This document shows positions 13,228-24,589 of a stretch of DNA of 64,000 bases, one piece after another (the first letter of the stretch is position 1; each line of letters begins with the position of its first letter). Source of the stretch: Sapria himalayana. Its lineage: Eukaryota > Streptophyta > Magnoliopsida > Malpighiales > Rafflesiaceae. The stretch is taken from NCBI GenBank assembly GCA_029783825.1, contig JAREIK010014491.1:1-64000 (forward strand), written 5' to 3'. Below the pieces are notes generated by a model. That model searched no databases. It was not told the origin of the DNA and worked only from the letters and a program-made list of their open reading frames with translations. Position numbers and translations under genes: made by a program.

Positions 13228-15069
13228 ATGGTACCTAAAGGACGTGGCCATGTTCGATGTGGACGTGAGCACGGAAATGAACCAAATTCATCTATTATGT
13301 TATATCATGTTGTAGAATCAGTACCATATCATAGCCACCATATCCAAACTTTAACATCATAATCACCATCTCCATTTCTATCACCATCTCCATCATTGAG
13401 ACCTCTACTATCACCTTTATTGGATGTAAGCCCACCACCCATTGTGCTTCATGCACAAACTTTTGATCAATCTCTATCTTCTACACCACATTTTACACTG
13501 ATTGTTCCCCCATTTACAATACCAACGGCATCATCAAATGTTGTGTCTTCCTCTGTAGTCATTGTAAAGTTAGAAATTGAGATTGTGGATGAGAGGTAAA
13601 AAAAACATGTAAAAATGACTTGAAAAAAAATGTTGATATTGCTGTCAGTGGTTTTTTTTTATATTGTGTTGATTTGCTTTTTTTCAATGTTATTTATTTA
13701 TGTGTATTGTTTTATTCCATCTCACAAGTATTCGACTATAATTACAAAAGGCTTACAAGAAAATGGTTGATTCTAAAGCTTTCTCTTGGAAGAAAGATTT
13801 AGAATTGACAAAAGAGTCATATTTTAATGACATTCAGGTAAAAATAACATAACAAAAGAATTGAAACTTAATTATCTAATTACTTAACTTTTATGTTGGT
13901 TATTATTTAAGCAGTAAATAATTATATTCTTGTTGTTAATATAAATTCTTTTGTCATTTTTCTATTTATAGAATCACTGCACATGGGCACCCAAATTTGA
14001 TGGAAAGATAACGTCATTATGGGAGATCTAAGTTGTTCAACGGTATTCTGATTTTGTCTATAAATTAAAGAAAATGGAAGCAAGGCCTGGTTTTATATCC
14101 AAGGAAGACTGACCCGAGTGGCTTAATTATTGGGAGGAGCCAGATTTGAAGAAAAAATCAGATATTGCCAGCAAAAATCGATGAAGTGAGGTTGCTGGAC
14201 TAGGTATAGGAATATATAAACACACTAGAGGTTCAAAGTCGAGCATTGAGCATGCTCGAGATTTTGTACAAATTTAAAATTCTAAACATATCTATATTTA
14301 ATGGTTGTCCTAATAGTCCAATAATTATAATCTCTGCATGGTATTAATAATTTTGTTAAATTTTTTTATATTTTGTTTTTTATGAATTAATAAAAACATA
14401 TTCTAGGCTGGAGAATTTGGTCGAGATCCAAATTTTTATGAGATTTTCAAAGTGATAAATGTAAAGAAAGTGGATGGTCAGTATGTTGACAATAATTATT
14501 AGATGATTGTAGTAAGAAATTGTTATATTAATTAGAATTTATAAAACTATAGTACATTATGAAAATTATTTTGAAAGCAAACTATTTATTTTATTTTTTG
14601 TAAATCTAGAATAGTTTTTATCTCTATTTTATCTTAAGACCTAATGGAGGAACATGTAATAGCTGCTCATCAACAAGTTGAGGGTTCAATGGATCTTCAA
14701 TCAATTGACTATGATTTTATTTATTTGGAGACAATTGGAGGTCGAAAGTAGCAGCAAGTGTACGGAATCGACTCTAAGGGAGTGGCATTTTGTTGTAGCA
14801 GTCGTGCTTCTAATTTATCTATATCAACAATGGTGGAAGAGGCGGTCAAACAACAAGCATTGGAATCAAATGAACGTATTGTAGATATGGTGACCGAAAT
14901 GAAAAAAAAGGATGAGCAGATAACTAATTTGATGGAAGAAATGCAAGAAAATAAAAAAATTTAAAAATCAATGCAATAGCAGATGTCCTATATGGAGTTA
15001 CAGTTAGCGACTTTGGCGCATCAGATAGCATTTCGAGATCCACCTGTGAATCCTCACAAAAGAGGCTAG
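13228..15069 (+). pseudogene. TNPA-like Transposase_24 (Ptta/En/Spm) gene, degenerate, multi-exon
   Basis: Proteins of this family accompany TNP2 in CACTA elements and, by analogy with En/Spm TNPA, bind the subterminal repeats. The chosen start is ATG 13,228 (MVPKGRGH), just after an intron-like CAG. Exons by eye: a Pro/Ser-rich N-terminus to about 13,600; SKAFSWKKDLELTKESYFND at about 13,764-13,835; a core at 13,972-14,275 with CTWAPKFDGK, WLNYWEEPDLKKKSDIASKN, HTRGSKSSIEHA; GEFGRDPNFYEIF from about 14,410; a C-terminal exon from about 14,640 with VYGIDSKGVAF and a coiled-coil stretch (KQQALESNERIVDMVTEMKK). The stop TAG is at 15,069. The HT-GS-S-H pattern is typical of the family. Several in-frame stops (after QTLTS, SKED, SKNR and others) make it a pseudogene. 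The mirror copy is 59,218-61,049. Confidence 0.88.
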
Positions 15070-15424
15070 CATTCCCTACAAATTATTTCTGAACTGTTAT
15101 TTAATTTTGTTTATATGTAGTAAATAATTATGATATTTTTTTTGTAGGTTTTAATTTTTGTTATTCTGGTTTGTTCTTTCATTTCCGATAAACCAAATTA
15201 TGAATCTTTGTAGGACACATTATGTGAGAGAAAAGAAAAAATCTTGATTCAAAGCATTCAGACATTACCACGGTCCTTCCAATGCATGTGTCTCATATTT
15301 ACTGATTTCAGCTTTTTCAAAAATAGGGCTAGCATATCTTATCTTTATTATTCTAAAAATATTTTATTTTTTGCACTCTCTTTATCTCTAAACATAATTG
15401 CTGGACATCTTTTGGATTTTTGTT

Positions 15425-16520
15425 AAAGTTGTATGATAATCAACTTTAATTTGTGTTTGTTCATGTCTATAATATTTATAATTATATATTTGTGAATATG
15501 TTTTTGTGTCTCTGAATTTTTTGGGTAGAGTTTTAGCCTATAATAGGCATGTAAAAGTCTATTTTTAGCAGCGGTAGCGATGGCAACGATGGCAGTGATG
15601 GCAGCAACGACATTGGTAAAAGTAGAAGCAGCGGCGGTGGCGGTAGCGGCGGCAGCAGTGGCGGCGATGGTGGCGGTAGCGGCGGCAGCAGTGGCGGCGG
15701 CAGCAGTGGCGGCGGCAGCAGTGGCGGCGATGGTGGCGGTAGCGGCGGCAGCAGTGGCGGCGATGGTAGCGGCGGCGGCAGCAGTAGCTGCGGCTGTGGC
15801 GGCTGAGGTAGCATCGGCAGCATCGGTAGTAGTAGCGTCATCGGCAGTGGTAGTGGTAGCGACAAAAGCAACATCACCGGGAGTAGAGGAAGCAGCATCA
15901 ACAACAACAAATGTGGTATATACGTACGTATATAGTCAATATATACATACAATTAATACTACAGTAATTTATGTACATATATACTGAGTATATATATGTA
16001 CTCAGTATATATGTACGCATAATACTTCGATTTATATGTAGAAATACTACAGTAATATATGTACAGTTGAAATGCTAGTATATATGTACATATTTACTAC
16101 AGTAATATATATTTATCAAAACATAGATTTTTTTATTTATTTTGAAATGATTTGGTGGTTTAAATTTCGTACAGATATGGTACCACATTGTTTCTCATAC
16201 GAAGCTTGTATAAGTGAAGACATATTTCAACAACATGGTGCACATTGACTCGGATAGCATTTTCACTTTGAAAGTTGGTGATCGGAGGAGCAAAGGGAGA
16301 GAGCAACGTCAATGCATTGATAGATTATACTTTATGCATAGTTGGTAGATATATTGATTAATAAGATGTAATATATTTTTTTTTATTTTATTGTTTTAGT
16401 TATTTAAAATATTATATTAGAATAAGTTATTAAATGATTTTTTTTGTTTAATTTAAAATTTTCATTTATAGTTTCTGTTTTTATTAAATTTAATTAAAAA
16501 AATTAAATTATTTAATTAAA
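15425..16520 (+). repeat. Element A 3' module, copy 1
   Basis: Order of parts: GTATGATAATCAACT leader; GGGTAGAGTTTTAGCC; GC-rich triplet cassette (15,570-15,905); AT palindromes with ATATACTGAGTATAT (15,905-16,120); conserved block with GAAGCTTGTATAAGTGAA (16,201) to AAGATGTAATA (16,370); AT-rich tail. The same order recurs in copies 2 and 3. The spacing between copies 1 and 2 is 1,104 bp measured at GGGTAGAG. Confidence 0.9.
15570..15905 (+). repeat. GC-rich triplet cassette 1 (GGC/AGC/AGT units)
   Basis: Imperfect GGCGGCAGCAGT and GGCGGCGATGGT units form a high-GC island in DNA that is otherwise strongly AT-rich. The plus-strand frame reads mostly Ala/Val, another Gly/Ser, and the minus strand Leu/Pro. 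It is about 47 bp longer than its mirror (58,425-58,725), so copy number changed after the arms formed. Confidence 0.92.
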
Positions 16521-17665
16521 TTTTTGTTGAAATTGTATGACGATCAACTGTAATTTTTGTTTGTTCATGTCTATAATAACTATTTTTATTTATCAATTAA
16601 TATGTTTGCATTTTTCCAAATGTTTTGGGTAGAGTTTTAGCATATTATTGGTATGTAAAGCCAATTATCAACAGCTGTAGCCACGACAGCGCTAGTAGAC
16701 GTGACAGTGATGGCAGTGGCGGCAATGGTACTAAAAGCTGCAATGGCGGCAGTGGTAGTGGTAGAGGTGGCAGTGGCAGTGGTGGCATCAGCAGCGGGGA
16801 CAGCATCAACAGTGATGGCAGTGGCTATAGCGGAGGCAGCGGAGGAAGCAGAGGAAGCGACAGCATCAGTGGCACCAGCAGCGGTGGCAGCGGGAGTAAT
16901 GGCGGCAATGGCAGTGGCGGCAGCAGAAGCAGCAGTGGTAGCGCCGGCTGCACCGATAGTGGCGGTAGCACCTACAGTGGTGGTAGCATCAGCAGCAGTA
17001 GTAGTAGGACCGGCAATGGTGGCAGCGACAGCTAGAGCAGCAGGAACGGCAACAAATGTAGTATATACATATGTATATAGTCAGTATATATGTAAATATA
17101 ATTGTGTAGTATTTTATGTACATATATATTGAGTATATATGTACTTGGCATATATGTACGCATAATACTTTAATTTATATGTACAAATACTCCTATAATA
17201 TATCTACGAGGAAAATGCTAGTATATATGTAAATTTTTGCGGTAGTAATATATATTTAACAAAACATAGTTTTTTTAAATTTATTTTGATTAGATTTAGT
17301 GGTTTAAATTTATTACAGATGTGGTAATGCATTGTTCTCATTCGAAGCTTGTATAAGTGAATGTATTTTTCAATAGGCATGAAGCACCGTGGTCCATACA
17401 GCTTTTTCACAGTAGAAAGTTGGTGATCGGAGGAGTAGGGGGAGAGAAAGCAACATCAATGCATTGATAGATTATATTTTATACATAGTCGGTAGATACA
17501 TTGATTAATAAGATGTAATATAATTTTTGTTATTTTTTTTTGTTATTTAATATATTGTATTAGAATAAGTTATTAAATGAATTTTTTTTGTTTAATTTAA
17601 AATTTTTATTTATAGTTTCTATTTTTATTAAATTTAATATAAAAATATTAAATAATTTAATTAAA
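16521..17665 (+). repeat. Element A 3' module, copy 2
   Basis: Same order of parts as copy 1. The GATCAACTGTAATTTTTG leader precedes GGGTAGAGTTTTAGC (16,627). The cassette is at 16,680-17,050, AT palindromes follow, and GAAGCTTGTATAAGTGAA is at 17,344. The spacing of that last word from copy 1 is 1,143 bp. Confidence 0.9.
16680..17050 (+). repeat. GC-rich triplet cassette 2
   Basis: GGC/AGC/AGT/GCA triplets, more diverged than cassette 1 and rich in GGCAGTGG and AGCAGCAG. All-Ala/Val and Gly/Ser frames are open. Mirror: about 57,295-57,680. Confidence 0.9.
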
Positions 17666-18715
17666 TTTTAGGTTAAGATGTATTGGTAGGAGCGGTGGCA
17701 TCGGAGGCAGCAGTGGCGGCTGCACCGAAAGCGGCAGCGGCCACGGCACTAGCAGCGGCTACACCAGAAGCAACGTCAGCAACAAAAGTAGCGGTAGCAC
17801 CGAAAGTAGCAGCAACACCGAAAGCTGTGGCAGCAATGGCAGAGGAGGCAATGGCAGCGGCGGCAGCTGTAGCAGCGGCAGGAGCAGCAGAAGTGCCAGT
17901 TGCAGCATGCAGCGGCAGCACCAGCAGTGATGGTGGCAGCCACCATAGTGGCCGGTGGCCATAGTGGCCAGCAGTGGTGTCAGCAACGGTGACAACAGTC
18001 GTGGTATAGGTAGCGACAGCGACAATGATAGCAGTGGCAGGAGCAGCAGCGGGAGTAGCAGCAACCACACCAAATGAGTATATACGTACAAAAGAGTCAA
18101 TATATACGTACATAAAATAATGCTGTATTTTATGTACATATATACTGAGTATATTTGTACTTAGTTTATACGTACACATAATACTACTATTTTTATGTAC
18201 ATATACTACAGTAATATATGTACAAGTGAAATGCTAGTATATATTTATATATATACTACAAGATTTTATATGTATCAAAACATAACTTTTTTTTAAAATT
18301 TGACTGAGTGGTTTAAATTTCATACAGATATGATACCGCATTGTTCCTCATACAAAGCTTTTATAAGTGGTGGGATTTTCACGAGACATTACGTGCCACA
18401 ACTCGAATAACTTTGTCATAGTAGAAAAATGATGATCGCATGAGCATAGGGAGAGAAAGCAACGTCAATGAATGAATATATTATACTTTATGCACTGTCG
18501 GTAGATACATTGATGAATAAGATGAAATAAAATTTTGTTATTTCTTCTGTTACAATTCTGTAAAATATTGAATTAGAATAAGATATTACATGATTTTATT
18601 TTTTGTTATTATAAAATATTTATAGTTTCAATTTTATTCAATTTGATATAAAAATATTAAAATATTTAATTTCAAATTTTAAAATAATTTATATTCTGAA
18701 ATTAATATTGAAATT
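17666..18715 (+). repeat. Element A 3' module, copy 3, lacking the leader
   Basis: It begins directly with the triplet cassette after TTTTAGGTTAAGATG and lacks the GGGTAGAG leader of copies 1 and 2. The conserved block (AAAGCTTTTATAAGTG) starts at 18,354, 1,010 bp after copy 2. It passes into the subterminal repeats. Confidence 0.88.
17683..18070 (+). repeat. GC-rich triplet cassette 3
   Basis: GCAGCGGC, GCAACA and GTAGCAGC triplets with a GCCGGTGGCCATAGTGGCC inverted motif near 17,950. Mirror: about 56,290-56,672. Confidence 0.9.
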
Positions 18716-19181
18716 AAAATATCTAGGGAAAAATACCTTGCTAAATTAGGTAGTGAAAATTCCCTTGCTAATTATCTAGGGAATTTCTCCTAGCTTATTT
18801 AGCTAGGGAAATATTAAAATTAGCAATAGATTTTTCGTGGCTAAATTTATTTGGCTAGGGACTATATCCTTTGCTAAAATTTATAGACTAGCATTTAAGT
18901 AGGGAATCATTCATCGTTATTTTCGTTTAGCGATGAAAATTCTCATTTATATTGCTAATTTAGCTAGGGAATTTGTCTTTTTTTAGCAAGGAATTTTTTC
19001 GACGCTAACTTTTTAGCTAGGGATACTTCGCTTTGCTAAATTTTAGCAAGAAGCACTTTAGAAAGGGAACCGATCCATCGCTAATCTGTCGCAACTAAAA
19101 ATTTTTCGACCACTACTAAAAATAGAAAATGCCCATTAGCTAGGTAATTTTCCCTAGCTATATGAGATTTTTCTCGTATTG
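18716..19181 (+). promoter_or_regulatory. Subterminal repeat zone and 3' terminus of element A
   Basis: The word TTAGCTAGGGAA and its inverted form TTCCCTAGCTAA occur many times, alternating with GCGACGAAAA-like words. Clustered short repeats next to a CACTA terminus are the binding sites of the TNPA-type protein in En/Spm; assigning that role here is by analogy. The terminal bases read ATTTTTCTCGTATTG. Confidence 0.85.
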
Positions 19182-19298
19182 ATAGTTAGATAGATAGACA
19201 AATAGACTGAAAACTGATAGATAGATAGGCAAGTAGATATATTGAAATATAGAAATATTGATATATAAATAGAATGATAGAATAAAAAATAGATAGAT
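19182..19298 (+). repeat. GATA tetranucleotide tract between elements A and C
   Basis: TAGATAGATAGACAAATAGA-like units run from the end of A up to the GAT target duplication of C. It is the left piece of the array that resumes at 25,048, split by the insertion of C. Confidence 0.92.
19296..19298. other. Target site duplication GAT, left of element C
   Basis: GAT directly precedes CACTACTAAA and is repeated at 25,048-25,050. Because the target is a GATA repeat, a chance match is possible but the element borders agree. Confidence 0.8.
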
Positions 19299-20185
19299 CA
19301 CTACTAAACTTTATGATAATACCGACAAAAATACCAAGTAAAAAATTTGGTCAATAATTCTTGTCCAAAACACGACCAGTTAGCGACCAAAAAATGGTAT
19401 CGAAAAAAATAAATTTTTCGACCAAATTTCCGACCAAATTTCCTACAAAATTTCTGACTAAGGACCAACCATAATTATCGACTAAATATTTTTGGTCAGG
19501 AATTGGTTTGTAGAGTGATTATTAAATATATTACTAACTATTTAATGACATTTCATTATAATGGTTGGTATAGTATTTTTTTCAAATTATTTATAACTTC
19601 ATACTTACCGACCATTGTCGATCAATTATTGACCATATATATAGGTCAGTAATTACAGAACAATTCACGGCCTATTTAGAGATCCAAGTTGCGCATAGGA
19701 TACAAATATTTCCGACCTAACTTCTGACCAACTACCGTCCATTTATTACCGACCAAATATAATTGGTCGAAAATAAGATTTATAAATTAGGAGGGAATTA
19801 GCAAAAAACATTCCCAAAAGATTACGAACTATTTAATGACCAAAAATATATAACCATTAAAAATGGTCGGTATAGTGGTTATCCAATATATTTATAAGGT
19901 CGTAATTACCGACCAAATTACTGACTGAATATATAATTCGTTAATTACTGACATTTTCACGACCAAATACTGACCATAGATACCGATCAAATGTTTTTGG
20001 TTGGAAATTGGTCAGTAAATTATAATGAAAATATGCGAATAGAGATTGTCGACAAATTATCGACTATTTAACGACCAAAAACATATTACCATTAAAATTG
20101 GTCAGTAAAGTGGACTTCCAAATACTTATAGATTTTTTCTGACCAGCCATTTACCGACCATAATTTTGGATGGTAATACATTGTT
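19299..20185 (+). promoter_or_regulatory. 5' subterminal repeat zone of element C
   Basis: There are more than twenty copies of ACCGACCA/TTGGTCGG-like words in both orientations, mostly 20-60 bp apart. They are candidate binding sites for the element's TNPA-like protein, by analogy with En/Spm. Confidence 0.85.
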
Positions 20186-20560
20186 TTAATTTTTTGATTT
20201 GAAAATCATTTGCTAAGTCATTAAACCTAAATCATCGAAACTCCGTAGTTTTTTCGAATCAGAGTCAACTGTAAGCACGAAATTAAAAAAATTTGATCTT
20301 TCTTTTGAATCTAGGTAAGTTTTCTTTGTTCTTCTCCTTCAAATTGCTTATACACATCTCTATTTCTTTGAATTATAATAGACAATTGAAATTTCATTTT
20401 TTCAGTATATTCGGGTATTAGGTATTTTTTCTCCTCACAATTTCTTAATTTTTGCTTCAATTTCATTTAACCTAATATGATTTTGATTCGACACAATTAA
20501 TTAAACTATAATTTTTCTTTTTTAAAAAATTTGTTCATCTACTATTTATATTTTTAGGGT
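20186..20560 (+). other. 5' leader region of element C
   Basis: T-rich single-copy DNA between the subterminal repeats and the satellite. A possible donor (AGGTAAGT near 20,313) and acceptor (TTTTTTCAG near 20,405) suggest a spliced leader. No coding domain is recognisable. Confidence 0.45.
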
Positions 20561-22930
20561 TTTAGTGATTTTGATTCAATTATATGATGTTTGCATCCAA
20601 ATAATCTTAAAGTTAATAGTTTATATTTATATAATCATATGATGTTATGTATAAATGTGAATGCTTTAATCTATATAATGATTCATGTTAAATCAAACTT
20701 TTATTTAATGTTAATTTTAAATGTCTATCATTGTATATTTAAACTTTTATACATTTATATAATCGTATGATATTATGTATGAATGTCTATACTTTAAATA
20801 TAAACGTATTACATTATAAATACACATTGATATGTTTATATAAACATATAATGTTATATATAAATATTTATACATATGTATTAATTGTATATAAATATCT
20901 ATACAAAATTTACATTAACCTATCCAAATATATATTTTTTTATATAACAATTATATAATATTAAATGATTATGCAATTTTGTAAATATTTATATTACATA
21001 TTTTTTAAATAAATATAAAATATTTATAATATTTATAAAATGTGGTATATATACTATATATTATTTATAAAAGTGTTACATATAAATATAATAATATTAA
21101 GTAACATTTATAAAAATATTTTATTCACAAATATTATATAGATACTCGTGTTTAATTATATAATCAATATGTCATTTTATATAAAAGTATTTATAAATTT
21201 ATTTATAATAAAGTAAACTATTTTTATAACTATATTTATAACTTTGTATAACTAATTTGTAACTATATAATAATGTATAACTATATGTATAGTTCTATAT
21301 AATTATATTTCTAAAAAAATATATTATATGCATACTAATATATAACTATATATTATTATATTTTACTAAATGTATACCTATATAAATGTTAATTATAATT
21401 ATATCTTTAACTACTTACATATTTATAACTATATGTGTATAACTATATATATATATATAGTTATATATATATTTGTATAAATATGCAACACTTTATATAA
21501 TTAAATATAACTATATTTGTAACTATATATACATATATGTATTCATATAATTAAATTAAAATATTTGCTTATAACGTTGTACATATTTATGTATAACTAC
21601 TTATCACTACTTATATAAATATATCTATATATAACTATTTCTTTAATTATATATTACTATTGATAATTATATATTATATGAATAATAATATATAACTATA
21701 AATAATTGTATCTTACTATATGTATAACTATAAAAGCTTATGCATATTAATATTTTATTATATACTTCACAACTTATATTTAATATTTATTTGTATATAT
21801 TAGTATATGAAAAAGTATTTTACTATATCTATATCTATACATATCTATATGTATAAATATATAAAATTAAATGAACAATATATAAATTTACATGTATAAA
21901 TATATGTTTAACTATATGTGTAACTATATGTATAACAACATGTAACTATATTTATAAATACATGTATAAACACCATACAACATTATGTTAAACTATATGT
22001 GTATAACTATATATAAATATATGTGTAACTATATAAATATCTATATAATTATATATAACTATATTAGTAACTATATATACATATATATATTAATATAATT
22101 AAATAAAAATATTTTTTTATAATGTTGTTGATATTTATGTATAACTACTTATAACTATTTGTATGAATATAACTATATATAAATATATTTTTAATATATA
22201 TAACTATTTATAACTATATATATTATATGTAAAATAATATATAGCTATAAATATTGTATCTTACTATATCTATAATTTTAAAAGTTATATGCATAATTAT
22301 ATTTAAACAATAAATTTACAGCTTATATTTATTATATATTTGTATATAGTAGTATATAAAAAAGTATTTTACTATATCTATACCTATTCACTATATTTAT
22401 AAATATATAAAATTAAATAAACAAATATATAAACCTACATGTAAAAATATATGTTTAACTATTTTTGTAACTATATGTATAACCACATGTAACTATATTT
22501 ATAATTACATGTATAACAACACACAACATTATTTTAAACTATATGTGTATAACTATATAAAATATTTGTATATCTAAATAAATGTCTATATAATTATATA
22601 TATAATATATAATATTTGGAACTATATATACACATATATATTAATATGATTAAAGCAACATAATTTTTTATAACGTGTTTATATTTATGTATAACTACTT
22701 ATAACTATTTGAATGAATATATCTATATATAACTATATGTTTAATTATATATAACTATTTATAACTATATATATTATATGTAAAATAATATATAACTATA
22801 AATAATTGTATTACGATATGCATAGTTTAAAAGTTTTATGCACAATTATTTTTAAATATTAAATTTACAGCTTAATTTATATATATTTGTATATAGTAGT
22901 ATATAAAAAAGTATTCTACTATATCAATAA
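20561..22930 (+). repeat. AT-rich satellite inside element C, period about 550 bp
   Basis: TATAACTATAT-type sequence with clear long-period copies starting near 21,529, 22,077 and 22,630 (the last partial). Each copy holds, in order, TTTATGTATAACTACTTAT, AACTATAAATA, TTGTATATAGTAGTATAT-like and AAATATATAAAATTAAAT words. Before 21,529 the same style continues without a clear unit. Mirror: about 51,440-53,840. Confidence 0.85.
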
Positions 22931-23096
22931 TATACATATTTAATATAAACCTAATGGACATATTTAGAAGTCACTAACAGATAAGAACCAAATGATGATT
23001 TGGAAGAATTTAAGGTAAATATTACTACCTAAAAATTTTTACATCTTTTATTTATTCTTTTGTTGACTGATTAAAAATTATTTATTTATAATTGTA

Positions 23097-24301
23097 GAAA
23101 GTTTATAGGTGGACACAGTGAAAGGAGGCGGTCAAAAGTGTGATATAAAACATGTTGTCAATTGGTATAAAGACATCGTGTACGAGATCAAAGATAAATG
23201 GTTGAAGAAGAAAGAAAAATCTTCGAGTGTCCTGGATCATGTTTTCAAGGAGTGGCGGAGTAGATGGGAAGATCCGGATTATAGGAAGAGGTGTGATAAA
23301 CAGAAGGGTAATCATAGCTCATAGTGGGCTCGGGAGGGTAGTGGCATGTCTACACACACTTGTGAATCTTGCTCTATGTGCAGCACAAACGAGCATTGGT
23401 ATTATTTCTATTTATACTTTTTATTATATTAATTGAAATGTGTTTAATTATGCCTAATTTTCATTTCTCACAAAGAAATTTTTTTCAATAAATTAATGCA
23501 TGTATTGTGTGTAATTATAGACACGCAAAGAGGGTAAGAAGCCTAGTGTTCCTTGCTTATTCAGATACACGCACACAAATGCTCATGATGATCAGACTTT
23601 CATTGATCAGATATCTCATGCAGCAAATGTATGTTTCATTAAAAAAATTAACTTTTTTTGTTTGAATATAAATTAAAATACTTGTCATACATTTTCAATA
23701 GGTAGATATGAGGAAATATTAGATGCTGTGACTAAAGTGTATTCCCAGTCTACTTTAGGTTCATGTGATGGTGCAACAGGTAATTCTCATTCATTAGCTT
23801 CACCAGTTAATACGAATCAGATTTGGTTTGTGACTATTGATGGCAAGGAGAAGATGCCCATCAATGGTTTCAGTTTGTCAACATCATCATTCTACTCGCA
23901 TAGATGATCAAATTATAAAGCTGAATTTTCAGGACCAGTTTCTAAATTGTTTTCGACGATGGATGAATTTTAGTACGTGATGTAAAATACGATACAGTAT
24001 CAGTTGGTCAATACCGAGTGATGCATGATCGACTATTAGGATGATAGAAATGAGTTGCATATGCATTTTGACTGCCATACAAAGAAGTTTCAAGGAGGAC
24101 ACCAGTTCAACCTTAATGATCTACCTCGGATTGTCCAACGTAATGCTCCAGCTACAGCATCTACTCCATCACCTATAGCAAGACCTATAGCAACTGCATG
24201 GACTAGCAGCAGCAGATATCTCTACCCCAGTACCTGGCATCTCACCGTGTGGACCAGAAATGTCACAGCATAATGATTTTGAAACTATGTTGGATGATTG
24301 A
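23097..24301 (+). pseudogene. TNPA-like Transposase_24 gene of element C, degenerate
   Basis: Exon 1 (about 23,097-23,400) encodes DIVYEIKDKWLKKKEK, VFKEWRSRWEDPDYRKRC, then KGNHSS, a stop, WAREGSGMSTHTCESCS. Exon 2 (23,521-23,628, after TAATTATAG) encodes TRKEGKKPSVPCLFRYTHTN and DQTFIDQISHAAN. Exon 3 (from about 23,703) encodes RYEEILDAVTKVYSQSTLGS. The THT...S and FxxTHT spacing is characteristic of plant Transposase_24. The C-terminal part holds LPRIVQRNAPATASTPSPIA and ends QHNDFETMLDD at TGA 24,301. Frame breaks near 23,910-24,040 and 24,200 inactivate it. The protein would bind the element's ends; catalysis would need TNP2 in trans. Confidence 0.88.
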
Positions 24302-24589
24302 GTCTATTACACACATTTTTTTCAATACCTTAAACTTTGATTTTGGATTTCATTTTTTTATTTTTCTCTTGATGTATTTAATATATACATGTAGTATATA
24401 TAGTAGTTCGCTGGAGTTAATTGGATTTTTCTGTTGTGTTATCTGTATATGTTTCTACAGCAACTGCATCAAACTGGGTGTTTTTTGGATTTTATTTTTT
24501 TTTGTGTTTTGTGTTCTAGTTTCTGTAGAAAATACCACAAAACTGCAAAAAATAAAAATTTGTTTGCTAATTACAGATCGAATTGCAAC
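24302..24589 (+). other. 3' region of element C gene
   Basis: T-rich DNA, probably 3' UTR. Open frames here have no recognisable domain. Confidence 0.4.

Larger units (their letters stand above)
11033..19181 (+). mobile_element. CACTA (En/Spm) element A, left copy, 5'-truncated
   Basis: Contents in order: 3' half of a TNP2-type transposase gene (11,033-13,088), TNPA-like Transposase_24 gene (13,228-15,069), three tandem 3' modules of about 1.0-1.15 kb (15,425-18,715), subterminal repeats with TTAGCTAGGGAA (18,715-19,165), and a terminus at 19,181 whose reverse complement reads CAATACGAGAAAAATCTC. The usual plant CACTA end is CACTACAAGAAAA, so the third base differs. The 5' TIR and the TNP2 N-terminal half are absent and the CTAT array abuts the break. 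Coding regions contain stops and frameshifts, so the element is probably immobile. Confidence 0.92.

Noticed and set aside
15580..15987. Polyalanine or Gly/Ser-rich protein gene in the GC-rich islands
   Set aside because: Several frames on both strands are open at once, as expected for GC-rich triplet repeats, and the arms differ by indels. At most these are relics of an exon; I do not call them genes.
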